Shown piece by piece: positions 15,483 to 26,084 of a stretch of DNA of 64,000 bases. Where the stretch lies: positions 124,001 to 188,000 of the forward strand of contig CAZYXV010000002.1 of the NCBI GenBank assembly GCA_964651475.1. The letters are read 5' to 3'. The DNA is from JBGSMF01 sp964651475 (lineage in GTDB: Bacteria; Chloroflexota; Anaerolineae; Fen-1058). The notes beneath the pieces are model-generated. The model was not told where the DNA came from. It did not search any database and worked only from the letters and a program-made list of their open reading frames with translations. Position numbers and translations under genes: made by a program. Numbering within the stretch: position 1 is the first letter of the stretch; each line of letters opens with the position of its first letter.

Positions 15483-17701
15483 TCCAGAGCACTATGCTTG
15501 ATTTACACGACTTTGTCCACATGTCCCAAGTGGATACGCTGATAGAGCAACTGGCCGCCGACGGGCCGGGCCTGATCCTGGTGGCAGGGTCGGACGCGCA
15601 GGCCGCGCTCGACGACTCGCTGCCCAGCGGGCGAGCCGTCATCTTTCGCATCTTGATGCGCCACATCCTGTTGAGCAAGCCAGATGCCGCGACGCAGGCC
15701 ATCGTCGTGGCCGAGTCCCAAGAGGCGCTGCGAGCGCCGCGCCAGCTCAAGCGCCAAATCAAGTGGGCGATGGTCAAGCCGCCTTTTACTTACGCCGGGC
15801 AAATCGCCAGCGCCGCGCAACGCAAGCCCGACGTGCTGGTGATTGATCGGCTCGACGCGCAGTCCGCGCCGGCCGCGCTCCAGGCAGCGCAGAGCGGGCT
15901 AAAGGTGCTGGCGCAAATCGAGACGATGTATACTGGCGCGAGCGTGGCCCTCCACCTGCTCGATTGGAAGGCGCCGCGCGAGTTGCTGGGCGGGCTGACG
16001 TGGATCGTCACAGTGCGGCGCCTGCCCACGCTCTGCCCGCGCTGCAAGCAACCCGCTCAACCCGATCCTTCTTGCCTGGCCGAACTGCGCCGCCGCTATC
16101 CCAACATTTCCCTGGATAAAACCTATAGCGCCGCCGGCTGCGTCGAGTGCAATGACACCGGCCGGGCCGGCGAGGTGATGGCATTTGACATCTTGCGCGC
16201 CAGCGCCGACCTGGCCGCCTTCCCGGAGCAGTTTAGCCAGTTGCCGATGGAGGAGTATATTTTGCGCCTGGCGGCGGCCGGCCACGTGCCGCTCGAAGAG
16301 GCTATGGGGTTCCACGCGGCCCAACTCCGCCGCGCGTATCGCATGTTCACCGCCGCCGAACGCGACCTGGCCGAATCCAAAGTGGCGCTCGAGCGCAAGC
16401 TGGCGCACATCGAGGCCGCCAACCAGGTGCTCCAGCAACGCACGGAAGCTCTCTTTTCGCTCCAGGGCATCAGCCAGACCATGGCCGCGCTGGCCGACGT
16501 GGACGATCTGGCCGCGCGCGTGTGCCGCTACACACACGACCTGTGCGGAGCCGACCGCGCCATTTTGTATTTTTTGCAGCCCGACGGCAGCGCCGAGGTT
16601 CTGGCCGTGAGCGGGTGGGATGCGGCGCTGGTGGGCAAATGCCTGAACGCCGCGGAGGTGATGAGCGCGGGGGGAGCGCTGGCTTACGGCGCGCAGCCCG
16701 CGCCGTTCGCCGCGCCGCCGCCCGGCGTGATAGCCGACGCCCACACACTCAAGGCCGGGCTGCGCGCGCCGCTCATCGCCCAGAACGAGGTGGTGGGACT
16801 GATGATTGTCCACGCCACTCACAAGCCGGGCTTTACGCCGGGCGAGGTAGCCATGCTCCAGGCGTTTGCCAACCAGTCCGCCGTCGCGCTGCAACGCGCC
16901 GGGCTGATTGACGCGCTGCGCGACAAGATCGCCCAACTCGAAGCGGCGCAGGCCGAACTGGTGACAAAAGAGCGGCTGGAACGCGAGCTGGAACTGGCGC
17001 GCCAGGTTCAGCAGCGCTTGCTGCCGCGCATATTTCCCCTCGTGCCCGGATTTGCGTTCGCGGCCCGCTGCGAACCCGCTCGCCGTGTGGGGGGCGACTT
17101 TTACGACGTTATCTTGCAAGATGCCGGGCGCTTTGGCGTAGTCATTGCCGACGTGTCGGACAAGGGCATGCCGGCGGCGCTGTTTATGGCGTTGACGCGC
17201 AGCCTGTTGCTGGCCGAGGCGCGGCGCGAGCGTTCGCCGCGCGTTGTGCTCACCAACGTTCACCGGCTGCTGGTCGAATTGGGCCAGCCCAACATGTTCG
17301 TCACCGTGTTCTACGGCGTCGTTGACGCGGCGGCGCGGCGGCTGACGTATACGCGCGCCGGCCACGACCGGCCGCTCTTGCTGCGCGCGGACAGCGTTCA
17401 ACCGTTGGGCGGCGAAGGCGCTTTTCTGGGATTTCTGGATGAAGCCGATTTGCATCTATCGGAAGAACAACTCGACTTGCGGCCCGGCGACCGGCTGGTG
17501 CTGTACACGGACGGCTTAGTGGATGCGCTATCGGCAGAGGGGCGGCTTTTCGAGTTGAGCCGCTTGATGCCATTGCTTCAATCGCGCGCCGAACTGCCGG
17601 CAGAAGAATTGTGCGCGGCGACCTTTGCGGCGCTGGCGGCCTACCAGGGCCAGGCCGAGCAATACGACGATATGACGATGCTGGTGGTGGAGGTTAAATA
17701 G
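15479..17701 (+). CDS. GspE/PilB-like pseudo-ATPase fused to GAF and SpoIIE phosphatase
   Basis: 740 residues from an ATG overlapping the previous stop (ATGA); an ATG at 15494 is an alternative. Residues ~20-240 align by eye with the ATPase core of type II secretion/type IV pilus motors: GLILVAGS stands where GIILVTGPTGSGKS is expected, KPDVLVIDRLDA replaces the Asp-box, and a C-terminal four-Cys site (CPRC at 186-189, CVEC at 221-224) is kept with DTGRAGEVMAFDILR after it. The P-loop Gly/Lys/Ser residues are gone, so ATP hydrolysis is unlikely. A coiled coil (~290-345), a GAF domain (~345-475) and a SpoIIE/RsbU PP2C domain (~500-740; GGDFYDVI, DGLVDA, DDMTMLVVE) follow. The phosphatase end suggests partner-switch control of a sigma or anti-sigma factor. 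Confidence 0.85.
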   Translation: MIQSTMLDLHDFVHMSQVDTLIEQLAADGPGLILVAGSDAQAALDDSLPSGRAVIFRILMRHILLSKPDAATQAIVVAESQEALRAPRQLKRQIKWAMVKPPFTYAGQIASAAQRKPDVLVIDRLDAQSAPAALQAAQSGLKVLAQIETMYTGASVALHLLDWKAPRELLGGLTWIVTVRRLPTLCPRCKQPAQPDPSCLAELRRRYPNISLDKTYSAAGCVECNDTGRAGEVMAFDILRASADLAAFPEQFSQLPMEEYILRLAAAGHVPLEEAMGFHAAQLRRAYRMFTAAERDLAESKVALERKLAHIEAANQVLQQRTEALFSLQGISQTMAALADVDDLAARVCRYTHDLCGADRAILYFLQPDGSAEVLAVSGWDAALVGKCLNAAEVMSAGGALAYGAQPAPFAAPPPGVIADAHTLKAGLRAPLIAQNEVVGLMIVHATHKPGFTPGEVAMLQAFANQSAVALQRAGLIDALRDKIAQLEAAQAELVTKERLERELELARQVQQRLLPRIFPLVPGFAFAARCEPARRVGGDFYDVILQDAGRFGVVIADVSDKGMPAALFMALTRSLLLAEARRERSPRVVLTNVHRLLVELGQPNMFVTVFYGVVDAAARRLTYTRAGHDRPLLLRADSVQPLGGEGAFLGFLDEADLHLSEEQLDLRPGDRLVLYTDGLVDALSAEGRLFELSRLMPLLQSRAELPAEELCAATFAALAAYQGQAEQYDDMTMLVVEVK

Positions 17702-17727
17702 AGGGATAGTGGTGGGTGATGCGTGAT

Positions 17728-18513
17728 TTACGTTTCACCGTCCGCGTGGAGGCAGGTGACCAGCACAACGATTACGGTGGCATTATCGTTGCCGCCGGCC
17801 TCGTCGGCCAGCTGGATCAGCGCGTCGGCGGCGGCCTGGGGATCGGAGGAGTGCGCGCCCAGAACACTCTCGATTTGCTCGTCGGGAACGTAGCCAGAAA
17901 TTCCATCCGTGCACAACATCACCACGTCGCCTGTAACAAGCGGGATAGGTCCCGAGATATCGGGGAACGCGCCCGGTTTTTTGCCCACGGCCCGGCTGAG
18001 AATGTGCCGCTGCGGATGCTGCTGGGCCTCTTGCGGGGTGAGGATTTTTTGTTTGACCAGCTCACCCACCCAGCTATGGTCCTCGGTCAAGAGACGCAAA
18101 CTGTTTCCGCTGAAAAGATACACCCGGCTATCGCCGACGTGCGCCGTGTAAAGCTGCTCGCCGCAGATCGCGGCGCACGCCACCGTCGTGCCCATCCCGC
18201 TTTCGCCGGGGCGCGCCTGCTGGCGATAAATCTCGGCGCTGGCCGCCTGAATGGCGTGCGTCAGGGCAGCCGCCACGTCGGGTTCGCCGCCGGCCTTGTA
18301 CTCCGAGACAACCGTATTGACGGCGATTTTGCTGGCGACCTCGCCCGCCGCATAGCCGCCCATGCCGTCGGCCACCACGTACAGGCGATCGTCGCGCCCA
18401 AAAGGCGACTCGTCGCCGGTCAGCTCTAACCACAACAGGCTATCTTCATTGTGATAGCGCTTCCGCCCTACGTCGGTTTTATAGCCCAGCTTGACCAGAG
18501 TAACTCTTGACAT
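17728..18513 (-). CDS. PP2C-type serine/threonine protein phosphatase
   Basis: 261 residues. The start at 18513 is preferred over an upstream extension because GGGAG lies seven bases before it and the family begins near this point. Metal-binding motifs are intact: RKRYHNEDSLL, VVADGMGGYAAGEVAS, HVGDSRVYLF, CTDGISGYV and GGNDNATVIVV. This is the Stp/PrpC class that reverses Hanks-type kinase phosphorylation in the cytoplasm. No kinase gene is in the window. It converges on the GAF-SpoIIE gene with a 26-base gap, so two phosphatases of different classes lie side by side. Confidence 0.95.
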   Translation of the reverse strand: MSRVTLVKLGYKTDVGRKRYHNEDSLLWLELTGDESPFGRDDRLYVVADGMGGYAAGEVASKIAVNTVVSEYKAGGEPDVAAALTHAIQAASAEIYRQQARPGESGMGTTVACAAICGEQLYTAHVGDSRVYLFSGNSLRLLTEDHSWVGELVKQKILTPQEAQQHPQRHILSRAVGKKPGAFPDISGPIPLVTGDVVMLCTDGISGYVPDEQIESVLGAHSSDPQAAADALIQLADEAGGNDNATVIVVLVTCLHADGET

Positions 18514-18576
18514 GGTTTGCTCCCAAGCCGACAGGCTCGTCTTTAACCGCGTTTCAACCTGACTGCAATTATACAA

Positions 18577-19455
18577 CTATGTGGCAACATGTACATCTGC
18601 CGCAACCGGCAAGATCACGTCCACCGTGTAGCGGCCATCTTGTTCCCGGCGCAACGTACCCGCCTCGATCAACGGGTCGTGATCGAACACGACGATGGCC
18701 TGCCGCTCGGCCAGCCAGGCCTGCCAGCGGCGCTTGGTCTCGATAGTGACCATCGGCTCCAGGTCGTAAGCCGTCACCCACGCCAGCCGCTCAATGTTCC
18801 AGCGCCACAGCGCCATATCGCCCGTGAAAAAGAGCGCCTGCCCCTCCGATTCGACAATCACCGATTGGTGCGCGGGCGTGTGCCCCGACGTGATGACGGT
18901 CCTGACCTCAGCCGTCACTTGCGTGTCGCCATCTATCAGGTGCAAGAGGCCGGCGGTTTCCAGCGGATCAAAGTTATCGGCCAGGTACGTGGCGCGCGTG
19001 CGCTCGTTGGCGCGGTGAGCGTCTTGCCACTCGCGGCGCTGGACCCAGTACTGGGCGCGGGGAAAGGCGGGGACGAGCTGCCCATCCCGGAACGCGGTAC
19101 TGCCGCCGCAGTGATCGGCGTGCAAGTGTGTGAGCACAACAATGTCTACGTCTGCGGGATGCACGCCGTGACGCGCCAAATCATCCAGCAGGCCGCCCCG
19201 GGGCCGCTCCAGCTCAAAATCTTGCTGCGCGGCGAGCTCGGGCGTCATGCGCTCGCCCAGCCCCGTATCTACCACGATCACCTTGCCGGCGCTGCGAATG
19301 AGCAGGCAGCGCAGCACCATCGGCACGCGGTTATTGTCGTCCGGCGCCAGGAGCTTTTGCCAACGCGTTTTGGGCACCAGCCCGAACGCGCCGCCCCCGT
19401 CCCACCGCCCCACCCCGTCGCTGACAGGGCGCACATCAACGCGACCTATTTTCAT
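18577..19455 (-). CDS. Metallo-beta-lactamase-fold hydrolase
   Basis: 292 residues. The zinc-site motifs are present in order: LTHLHADHCGGS, TSGHTPAHQSV, FFTGDMAL and VFDHDP. The N-terminal part (MVLRCLLIRSAGKVIVVDTGLGE) fits the lactonase/AttM-like or YtnP-like subgroup of single-domain hydrolases, so it may hydrolyse lactones or other esters, but the substrate cannot be read from the sequence. A sigma-70 promoter on the minus strand lies 40 bases upstream (19495-19523). It is transcribed divergently from the HAD gene. Confidence 0.9.
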   Translation of the reverse strand: MKIGRVDVRPVSDGVGRWDGGGAFGLVPKTRWQKLLAPDDNNRVPMVLRCLLIRSAGKVIVVDTGLGERMTPELAAQQDFELERPRGGLLDDLARHGVHPADVDIVVLTHLHADHCGGSTAFRDGQLVPAFPRAQYWVQRREWQDAHRANERTRATYLADNFDPLETAGLLHLIDGDTQVTAEVRTVITSGHTPAHQSVIVESEGQALFFTGDMALWRWNIERLAWVTAYDLEPMVTIETKRRWQAWLAERQAIVVFDHDPLIEAGTLRREQDGRYTVDVILPVAADVHVAT

Positions 19456-19494
19456 AATACCTTACCCACTTTTTGCTTTCTACTTTCCACTTGC

Positions 19495-19523
19495 ATTGTA
19501 GACGCGAGTGCGCCGCTTGTCAA
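19495..19523 (-). promoter_or_regulatory. Sigma-70 promoter of the metallo-hydrolase gene
   Basis: On the minus strand TTGACA (19523-19518), 17-base spacer, TACAAT (19500-19495). It gives a leader of about 33 bases before the ATG at 19455 with GGTAAGG as possible ribosome-binding site. Confidence 0.75.
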
Positions 19524-19537
19524 ACGCCGCGCGCCGT

Positions 19538-19566
19538 TTTACGTTTTGCGCGTCTTGTGTTATAGT
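19538..19566 (+). promoter_or_regulatory. Promoter of the HAD gene, probably leaderless or nearly so
   Basis: TTTACG (19538-19543), 17-base spacer, TATAGT (19561-19566). The ATG at 19576 is only ten bases after the -10 element and has no Shine-Dalgarno, so the transcript would start within about three bases of the start codon. Confidence 0.55.
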
Positions 19567-19575
19567 TGACCCGCG

Positions 19576-20286
19576 ATGAGCCACTATTCCACCATCATCT
19601 TTGACCTGGATGGCACGCTTCGCTTCAATCGCCCCACCGGCCTGGAAGCATTCGCCGCGTTCGTCGCCGAGCATGGAACTGAGCTGACGACAGAGCAACT
19701 GGCCGCCGGCGAACGGTGGGCGCACGCTTACTGGGCCAACACGCGGCGCGTCAACACCGATCTGGCGCTTTACGACGATAAAACGTTCTGGCTGAATTAC
19801 ACGCGCGAGCAGCTCGACGCGCTGGGCGTCTGCGATCCCGACGGCCGGATAGTGCAAAACGTTCACGCCGCCTTCGAGACGCGCTACCAACCGGAAACCT
19901 ATCTGGAACCCTCGGCGCATCACGTCTTGAGCGCGCTGCGCGCCGGGGGGTTTACGCTGGGACTGCTCTCAAACCGCACCAGCGCGCTGCCGCCGCTGGT
20001 GGCCGAGTTGGAGCTGGAGGGGTACCTGGCTTTCACGCTCGCCAGCGGAGAACTGGGCATCTGGAAACCCGACCCGCGCATCTTTATACACGCCTGCCAG
20101 ATGGCCCGCAGCGCCCCTCACACGTGCGTGTACGTGGGAGACAATTACTATGCCGACGTGGTGGGCGCGCTAAAAGCCGGCCTGACGCCCGTCCTATACG
20201 ACCCCCGCGACGTATTTCCTACCGCGCCGTGCGCGCGCATTGCCGGCCTGGCCGGACTATTGGAATGGCTTGATGGGAGATATTGA
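19576..20286 (+). CDS. HAD-superfamily hydrolase
   Basis: 236 residues. The four HAD motifs are visible: FDLDGTLRFN (nucleophile Asp), LLSNRTS, GIWKPDPRIF (Lys) and VYVGDNYYADVVGA (acidic pair). The helical cap between motif I and II (residues ~15-100) marks subclass I, phosphoglycolate-phosphatase/haloacid-dehalogenase type. It most likely dephosphorylates a small metabolite in the cytoplasm; the substrate is not identifiable. The stop overlaps the next start (TGATG), coupling it to the GNAT gene. Confidence 0.92.
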   Translation: MSHYSTIIFDLDGTLRFNRPTGLEAFAAFVAEHGTELTTEQLAAGERWAHAYWANTRRVNTDLALYDDKTFWLNYTREQLDALGVCDPDGRIVQNVHAAFETRYQPETYLEPSAHHVLSALRAGGFTLGLLSNRTSALPPLVAELELEGYLAFTLASGELGIWKPDPRIFIHACQMARSAPHTCVYVGDNYYADVVGALKAGLTPVLYDPRDVFPTAPCARIAGLAGLLEWLDGRY

Positions 20287-21455
20287 TGAGCACACGCATT
20301 GACATCCACGAATGTACCACGCCCACCGAGCGGCTGGGATTCATCCAGTTCTGGTGGGTGCCCTATCGAGGGAATCCCTACTGGGTGCCGCCCTTGATCC
20401 AGGAGCGGCAAGAGTTCCTCGACCCGGCGCGCAGCGTATTCCACAAACACGCCGACGTGGCCTTGTTCCTGGCGCAGCGCAACGGTCAACCGGTAGGCAC
20501 AATAGCTGCCGTGATCAATCACCGGCACAACGAGTTTCACAAAGAAAACATGGGGTTCTTTGGCTTCTTTGAGTGCATCAACGACTATGCTGTGGCCGAG
20601 GCATTACTGACCACCGCCGCCGAGTGGTGCAGAGCGCGCGGCGCAACGGCACTGCGCGGCCCGGCCAACTTTTCATCGAACGAAGAATATGGACTGTTGG
20701 TAGACGGCTTTGACGACGCGCCGCGCGTGTTGATGCCGTACAACCCGCCGTATTACAAGGACTATATCGAAAAGTTTGGCTTGGAAAAAGCGATGGACTT
20801 GTATGCTTATATGTGGGATGTGGAGGCCGTTGCTGGCGGGCGGGTGGAGGGCATGTCGCCCAAGTTGTTGCGCGTGGTTGACAAAGCGCGCCAGCGTTAC
20901 AACATCAGCTTGCGGCGGATAGATATCAAGCGTCTCAATGAAGAAGTCTTGCGCCTAAAAAATGTGTACAACTCGGCCTGGGAAAAGAATTGGGGCTTTG
21001 TGCCAATGACCGACGAGGAATTTGATCACCTGGCGACTGGGTTCAAGCAATTTATTGACCCAGACTTGTTCTGGATTGCAGAAAAAGACGACCAGGTCAT
21101 TGGCGTTTCGATCAACTTGCCAGACATGAATCAGCCGCTCCGCCTGGCATATCCAACTCCATCAACCAACCCGCTGGCGGTCAACTGGACCATGGCCAAA
21201 TTATTTTGGCATTGGAAGGTGCGTTCCAAGCTCACATGGATGCGCGGCGCAGTGATGGGCGTGCTGGAAGAATGGCGGGCGCACGGCATTGCCGCGCAAT
21301 TCTATTACGAAACGGCCAAACTAGCCATTCCCAAAGGGTACAAGTACTTTGAACTGTCGTGGATTTTGGAGAACAATTTGATGATGAATCGCGACATCCA
21401 AACCATGGGCGGTCAGATTTATAAAACCTATCGCATCTATCAAAAATCCATCTAA
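20286..21455 (+). CDS. GNAT-like acyltransferase family protein
   Basis: 389 residues. GGGAG lies about seven bases before the chosen ATG, which overlaps the HAD stop. The N-terminal half contains a GNAT-like fold (ALFLAQRNGQPVGTIAAVIN, then LLTTAAEWCRARGATALRGP); the C-terminal half includes GVLEEWRAHGIAAQFYYETA and GYKYFELSWILENNLMMNR, also typical of acetyltransferase cores. The length fits two GNAT-like lobes. Such long proteins are widespread but uncharacterised. With the HAD gene before and an MFS exporter after it on the same strand, a small-molecule modification and export unit is possible, but this is inference. Confidence 0.75.
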   Translation: MSTRIDIHECTTPTERLGFIQFWWVPYRGNPYWVPPLIQERQEFLDPARSVFHKHADVALFLAQRNGQPVGTIAAVINHRHNEFHKENMGFFGFFECINDYAVAEALLTTAAEWCRARGATALRGPANFSSNEEYGLLVDGFDDAPRVLMPYNPPYYKDYIEKFGLEKAMDLYAYMWDVEAVAGGRVEGMSPKLLRVVDKARQRYNISLRRIDIKRLNEEVLRLKNVYNSAWEKNWGFVPMTDEEFDHLATGFKQFIDPDLFWIAEKDDQVIGVSINLPDMNQPLRLAYPTPSTNPLAVNWTMAKLFWHWKVRSKLTWMRGAVMGVLEEWRAHGIAAQFYYETAKLAIPKGYKYFELSWILENNLMMNRDIQTMGGQIYKTYRIYQKSI

Positions 21456-21470
21456 AGACAAGGTAATCCA

Positions 21471-22748
21471 TTGGTCGGAATTGAAACTCAGAAATCGGAC
21501 GTCCAAAACCACCTGATTGCCGCGCTGAGAAATCGCCAGGTGGCTTTGCTGTTTGCCGGGCAACTCTTTTCACAAATTGGCGACCAGTTTCTCTTTATCG
21601 CCGCGCTCTCCATGATCACTCGCCTGACCGACTCGTCTCTGGCGCTGGGCGGGCTGGCGCTGGCGATTTCGGTGCCGCAATTGCTGATGGGCCTAATCGG
21701 CGGGGTGTACGTAGACCGCCTGAACCGCAAGCACGTGATGGTCATCGCCGACGCGGCGCGAGGCGTGCTCGTCATCGCAGCGCTATGGGCCAGCGAGCGC
21801 GGCGAGTTGTGGGTGCTTTATCCGGTGGCGATTGGACTGTCTGTGGCGGGCGTGTTTTTTTACCCGGCCCGCAACGCCGTCATTCCTAATATCGTCGAGC
21901 CCCATCTGCTCCTGTCAGCCAACGTCCTCATCCAGGCCAGTTACATTTTGGCCCTGATCTTTGGCGCGTCATCGGCGGGGCTGATTGTGGGCCAGTGGGG
22001 ACCGCAAGCCGCCATCGTGTTTGATAGCGTCACGTTTTGGATCTCGGCGGGATGTATCGCCCTCATGCACATCCCCCCCAACGTGCGCCGCGACGCCAAT
22101 CTCGACGTTGGCGCGGTGTGGCGCGAGATGACCGAAGGGCTGCGCTACATCTGGCATAACGCTTTTCTGAGCCGCGTGCTGTCTATCACGGCAGTGGCCG
22201 CCCTGGGCATCAGCGCGATCATGATCCTGGGCATCAAGTGGCTGGAAGAAATGTTCGACCGGGGGCAGGCTTCGCTGCAGCCGGAAACCGGCTTTGGGAT
22301 CGCCGTCGCCACGATGGGATTGGGTGTGGCCGTGGGGGGGCTGCTCGTTCAACGCCTGGCTGCGCGCCTGCCGGTCAACCAGGTGGTGGGCACGTGCCTG
22401 AGCCTGGTGGGGGTAGCCATCGTCGGCTTTGCCGTAGCGCCCAATTTTGCGCTGGTGCTGCCGGCGGCGGCGGCCATCGGGTTATGCACCGTCGTCGCCC
22501 GCGCCGGCCTGGCCACGCTCACGCACCAGATCGTGAGCGACGACATTCGCGGGCGCGTGGAAAGCGCGGTGAATATGGTGGTCAGCACTTCTTCGGCCAC
22601 GGCGCAGGGGCTATCGGGCATCCTGGCCGTTCCGGCGCTGCTGGGAGTTCAAGGCGTGTTTATCGGCGCGGGCGCCATCACTTTCGTGGCCGGGCTGATT
22701 ACCTTTTACGCCCTGAACGGCATCGTGCATGCCGCGGCAAAATCATAG
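21471..22748 (+). CDS. MFS transporter (EntS/MFS_3-like)
   Basis: 425 residues from a TTG start with AAGG eight bases upstream. About twelve membrane segments; the inter-helix motif GGVYVDRLNRKHVMVIADAA is the MFS signature of the enterobactin-exporter-like branch, and LFAGQLFSQIGDQFLFIAAL is its usual first helix. Likely a proton-driven exporter of a small molecule at the inner membrane. The stop is followed by a hairpin shared with the convergent histidine kinase gene. Confidence 0.88.
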   Translation: MVGIETQKSDVQNHLIAALRNRQVALLFAGQLFSQIGDQFLFIAALSMITRLTDSSLALGGLALAISVPQLLMGLIGGVYVDRLNRKHVMVIADAARGVLVIAALWASERGELWVLYPVAIGLSVAGVFFYPARNAVIPNIVEPHLLLSANVLIQASYILALIFGASSAGLIVGQWGPQAAIVFDSVTFWISAGCIALMHIPPNVRRDANLDVGAVWREMTEGLRYIWHNAFLSRVLSITAVAALGISAIMILGIKWLEEMFDRGQASLQPETGFGIAVATMGLGVAVGGLLVQRLAARLPVNQVVGTCLSLVGVAIVGFAVAPNFALVLPAAAAIGLCTVVARAGLATLTHQIVSDDIRGRVESAVNMVVSTSSATAQGLSGILAVPALLGVQGVFIGAGAITFVAGLITFYALNGIVHAAAKS

Positions 22749-22771
22749 GGGCAACCCGCGGGCTGCCCCTG
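22745..22771. terminator. Bidirectional hairpin between convergent genes
   Basis: AGGGGCAACCC and GGGCTGCCCCT form a near-perfect stem between the MFS stop (22748) and the end of the convergent histidine kinase gene (22776). The GGGGCAACC word also occurs in the inverted repeat after secF, so this is probably another copy of an interspersed element used as terminator. Confidence 0.6.
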
Positions 22772-22775
22772 AACG

Positions 22776-24719
<1,944 letters not shown>

Positions 24720-24851
24720 GGCACCCTCTCGGTATTCATCGCTTTGAAAACAGGCTCGCGTTGCAACGCTGGTTTTTGTTTCGGCTTGTGATACGTGAAT
24801 GATAGCACATTTTTCGATAATCAGCGAATCGCGCCTTCGCCAGAAACAAAA

Positions 24852-24887
24852 ATCGCCCGAGGCGCACTGCCGGGGCGAGCAGCAGAT
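24852..24887 (-). terminator. Rho-independent terminator of the radical-SAM gene
   Basis: Read on the minus strand, TCGCCC and GGGCGA close a GC-rich stem with an interior GGC/GCC pair, followed by TTTTTG. It lies 17-50 bases after the stop of the gene ending at 24904 and before the kinase gene. Confidence 0.65.
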
Positions 24888-24903
24888 ACTTGTGTAAATG
24901 TCC

Positions 24904-26049
24904 CTACAGGTCGGGCCATAGCCCAAGCTGGTAAGGAGGACGCTTGCCATCCAGCAAAACAAACGGTGCGGCGCGGCGCGGCGGCACGCCCAATTTGCCC
25001 AAGTCCGCAAGGTCGCGCAGCGTTCCGCGCCGCCGCTCGCGCAAAATGAGGTCCGCCGTTCGAGGGCCAATGCCGGGCACGCGCAGCAATTGCGCGCGGT
25101 CGGCGGTATTGAGTTCAATCGGCGCGCCGGCCAGGTGAAGGCGCGCCCAACTCATTTTAGGATCGGCGCCCAGCGGCAAATTGCCAGCGCCGTCAAAAAC
25201 CAGCTCGTCGAAACCAAAGCCATACTGGCGCAGCAAAAAATCGCTTTGGTACAGGCGATGTTCGCGCAAGGGGTTGCCCGGCGGGCGATGCTCCAACGGC
25301 GTTCCGGGGATGGGCTTGAACGCCGAGAAATACACGCGAGACAGGCGCACCTGGCGAATCAACTGGGACGCCGTCAACAGCAACTCGCGGTCGGTTTCGT
25401 CGGCGCCGCCGACCACAAACTGGGTGGTCAGGCCGGGGCCCCCACCATGCTGGCGGCGCAGGGCATCGGCTTCGCGCAGCGGGCGCACCAGCTCTTCGAT
25501 AAACGTCTTGTGCGGCGCCAGGCGGGCCAGGCGGGCGCCGTTGGGCGCTTCGAGATTGATCGAGACCCGGTTCGCCAACTGCATCGCCCGCGCGATTTGA
25601 TCGGTCTCCGCGCCGGGCATCAGCTTGAGGTGGATGTAGCCGCGGAACTCGTACTTGCCGCGCAGCAATTCGGCGGTGGCGATGAGCCGGTCTTGCGTGC
25701 GCACGCCGCCGCCCGCCACGCCGCTGCTGAGAAAGGTGCCCTCGGCCACGCCGCGCCGAGTCATCTCGTCGAACGCGCGCGCAAACTCGTCCGGCGAAAA
25801 GGCCACGCGCTGGCAATCGCGCCCGGCGCGGCAGCCGCAGTAATAACAATCGCGTTCGCACGCGCTGGAAAGCAAGGTCTTGAGCAACGTGATGCGCTTG
25901 CCGCCGGGCATGATGGCGTGGTGAATAAAGGGCGTCATTTCGCGCCGGGGCCTGTCACCTTCAACCCGCTTGCCCTGCGCGCTCACTTCTTCGGATGGCT
26001 CTACGTCCATCAACTGCTCGGCCAGCGCCAGCTTGTGCTCGATATCCAT
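24904..26049 (-). CDS. Radical SAM protein with helix-hairpin-helix, DNA-repair type
   Basis: 381 residues. The 4Fe-4S motif ACERDCYYC (C-x3-C-x2-C) opens the radical-SAM core, with extra cysteines in CGCRAGRDC; a helix-hairpin-helix (LLRVPGIGPRTADLIL) near the C-terminus indicates DNA binding. This combination matches the family annotated as putative DNA modification/repair radical SAM protein, usually linked to a uracil-DNA-glycosylase-like gene. No such gene is adjacent here. The start at MDIEHK (26049) is preferred over a TTG five codons upstream because a sigma-70 promoter ends only six bases before it. Confidence 0.88.
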   Translation of the reverse strand: MDIEHKLALAEQLMDVEPSEEVSAQGKRVEGDRPRREMTPFIHHAIMPGGKRITLLKTLLSSACERDCYYCGCRAGRDCQRVAFSPDEFARAFDEMTRRGVAEGTFLSSGVAGGGVRTQDRLIATAELLRGKYEFRGYIHLKLMPGAETDQIARAMQLANRVSINLEAPNGARLARLAPHKTFIEELVRPLREADALRRQHGGGPGLTTQFVVGGADETDRELLLTASQLIRQVRLSRVYFSAFKPIPGTPLEHRPPGNPLREHRLYQSDFLLRQYGFGFDELVFDGAGNLPLGADPKMSWARLHLAGAPIELNTADRAQLLRVPGIGPRTADLILRERRRGTLRDLADLGKLGVPPRRAAPFVLLDGKRPPYQLGLWPDL

Positions 26050-26055
26050 AGTGCC

Positions 26056-26084
26056 ATGATACAAACAAATGTTCTATTTGTCAA
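26056..26084 (-). promoter_or_regulatory. Promoter giving a leaderless radical-SAM transcript
   Basis: On the minus strand TTGACA (26084-26079), 17-base spacer, TATCAT (26061-26056). The ATG at 26049 is six bases beyond the -10 element, so transcription should begin at or next to the start codon. No Shine-Dalgarno is present. The -35 lies inside the end of the upstream gene. Confidence 0.7.

Noticed and set aside
15899..17455. Long minus-strand frame (518 codons) opposite the GAF-SpoIIE gene
   Set aside because: Mirror frame of a GC-rich coding gene; no domain, and the plus-strand protein has clear domains.
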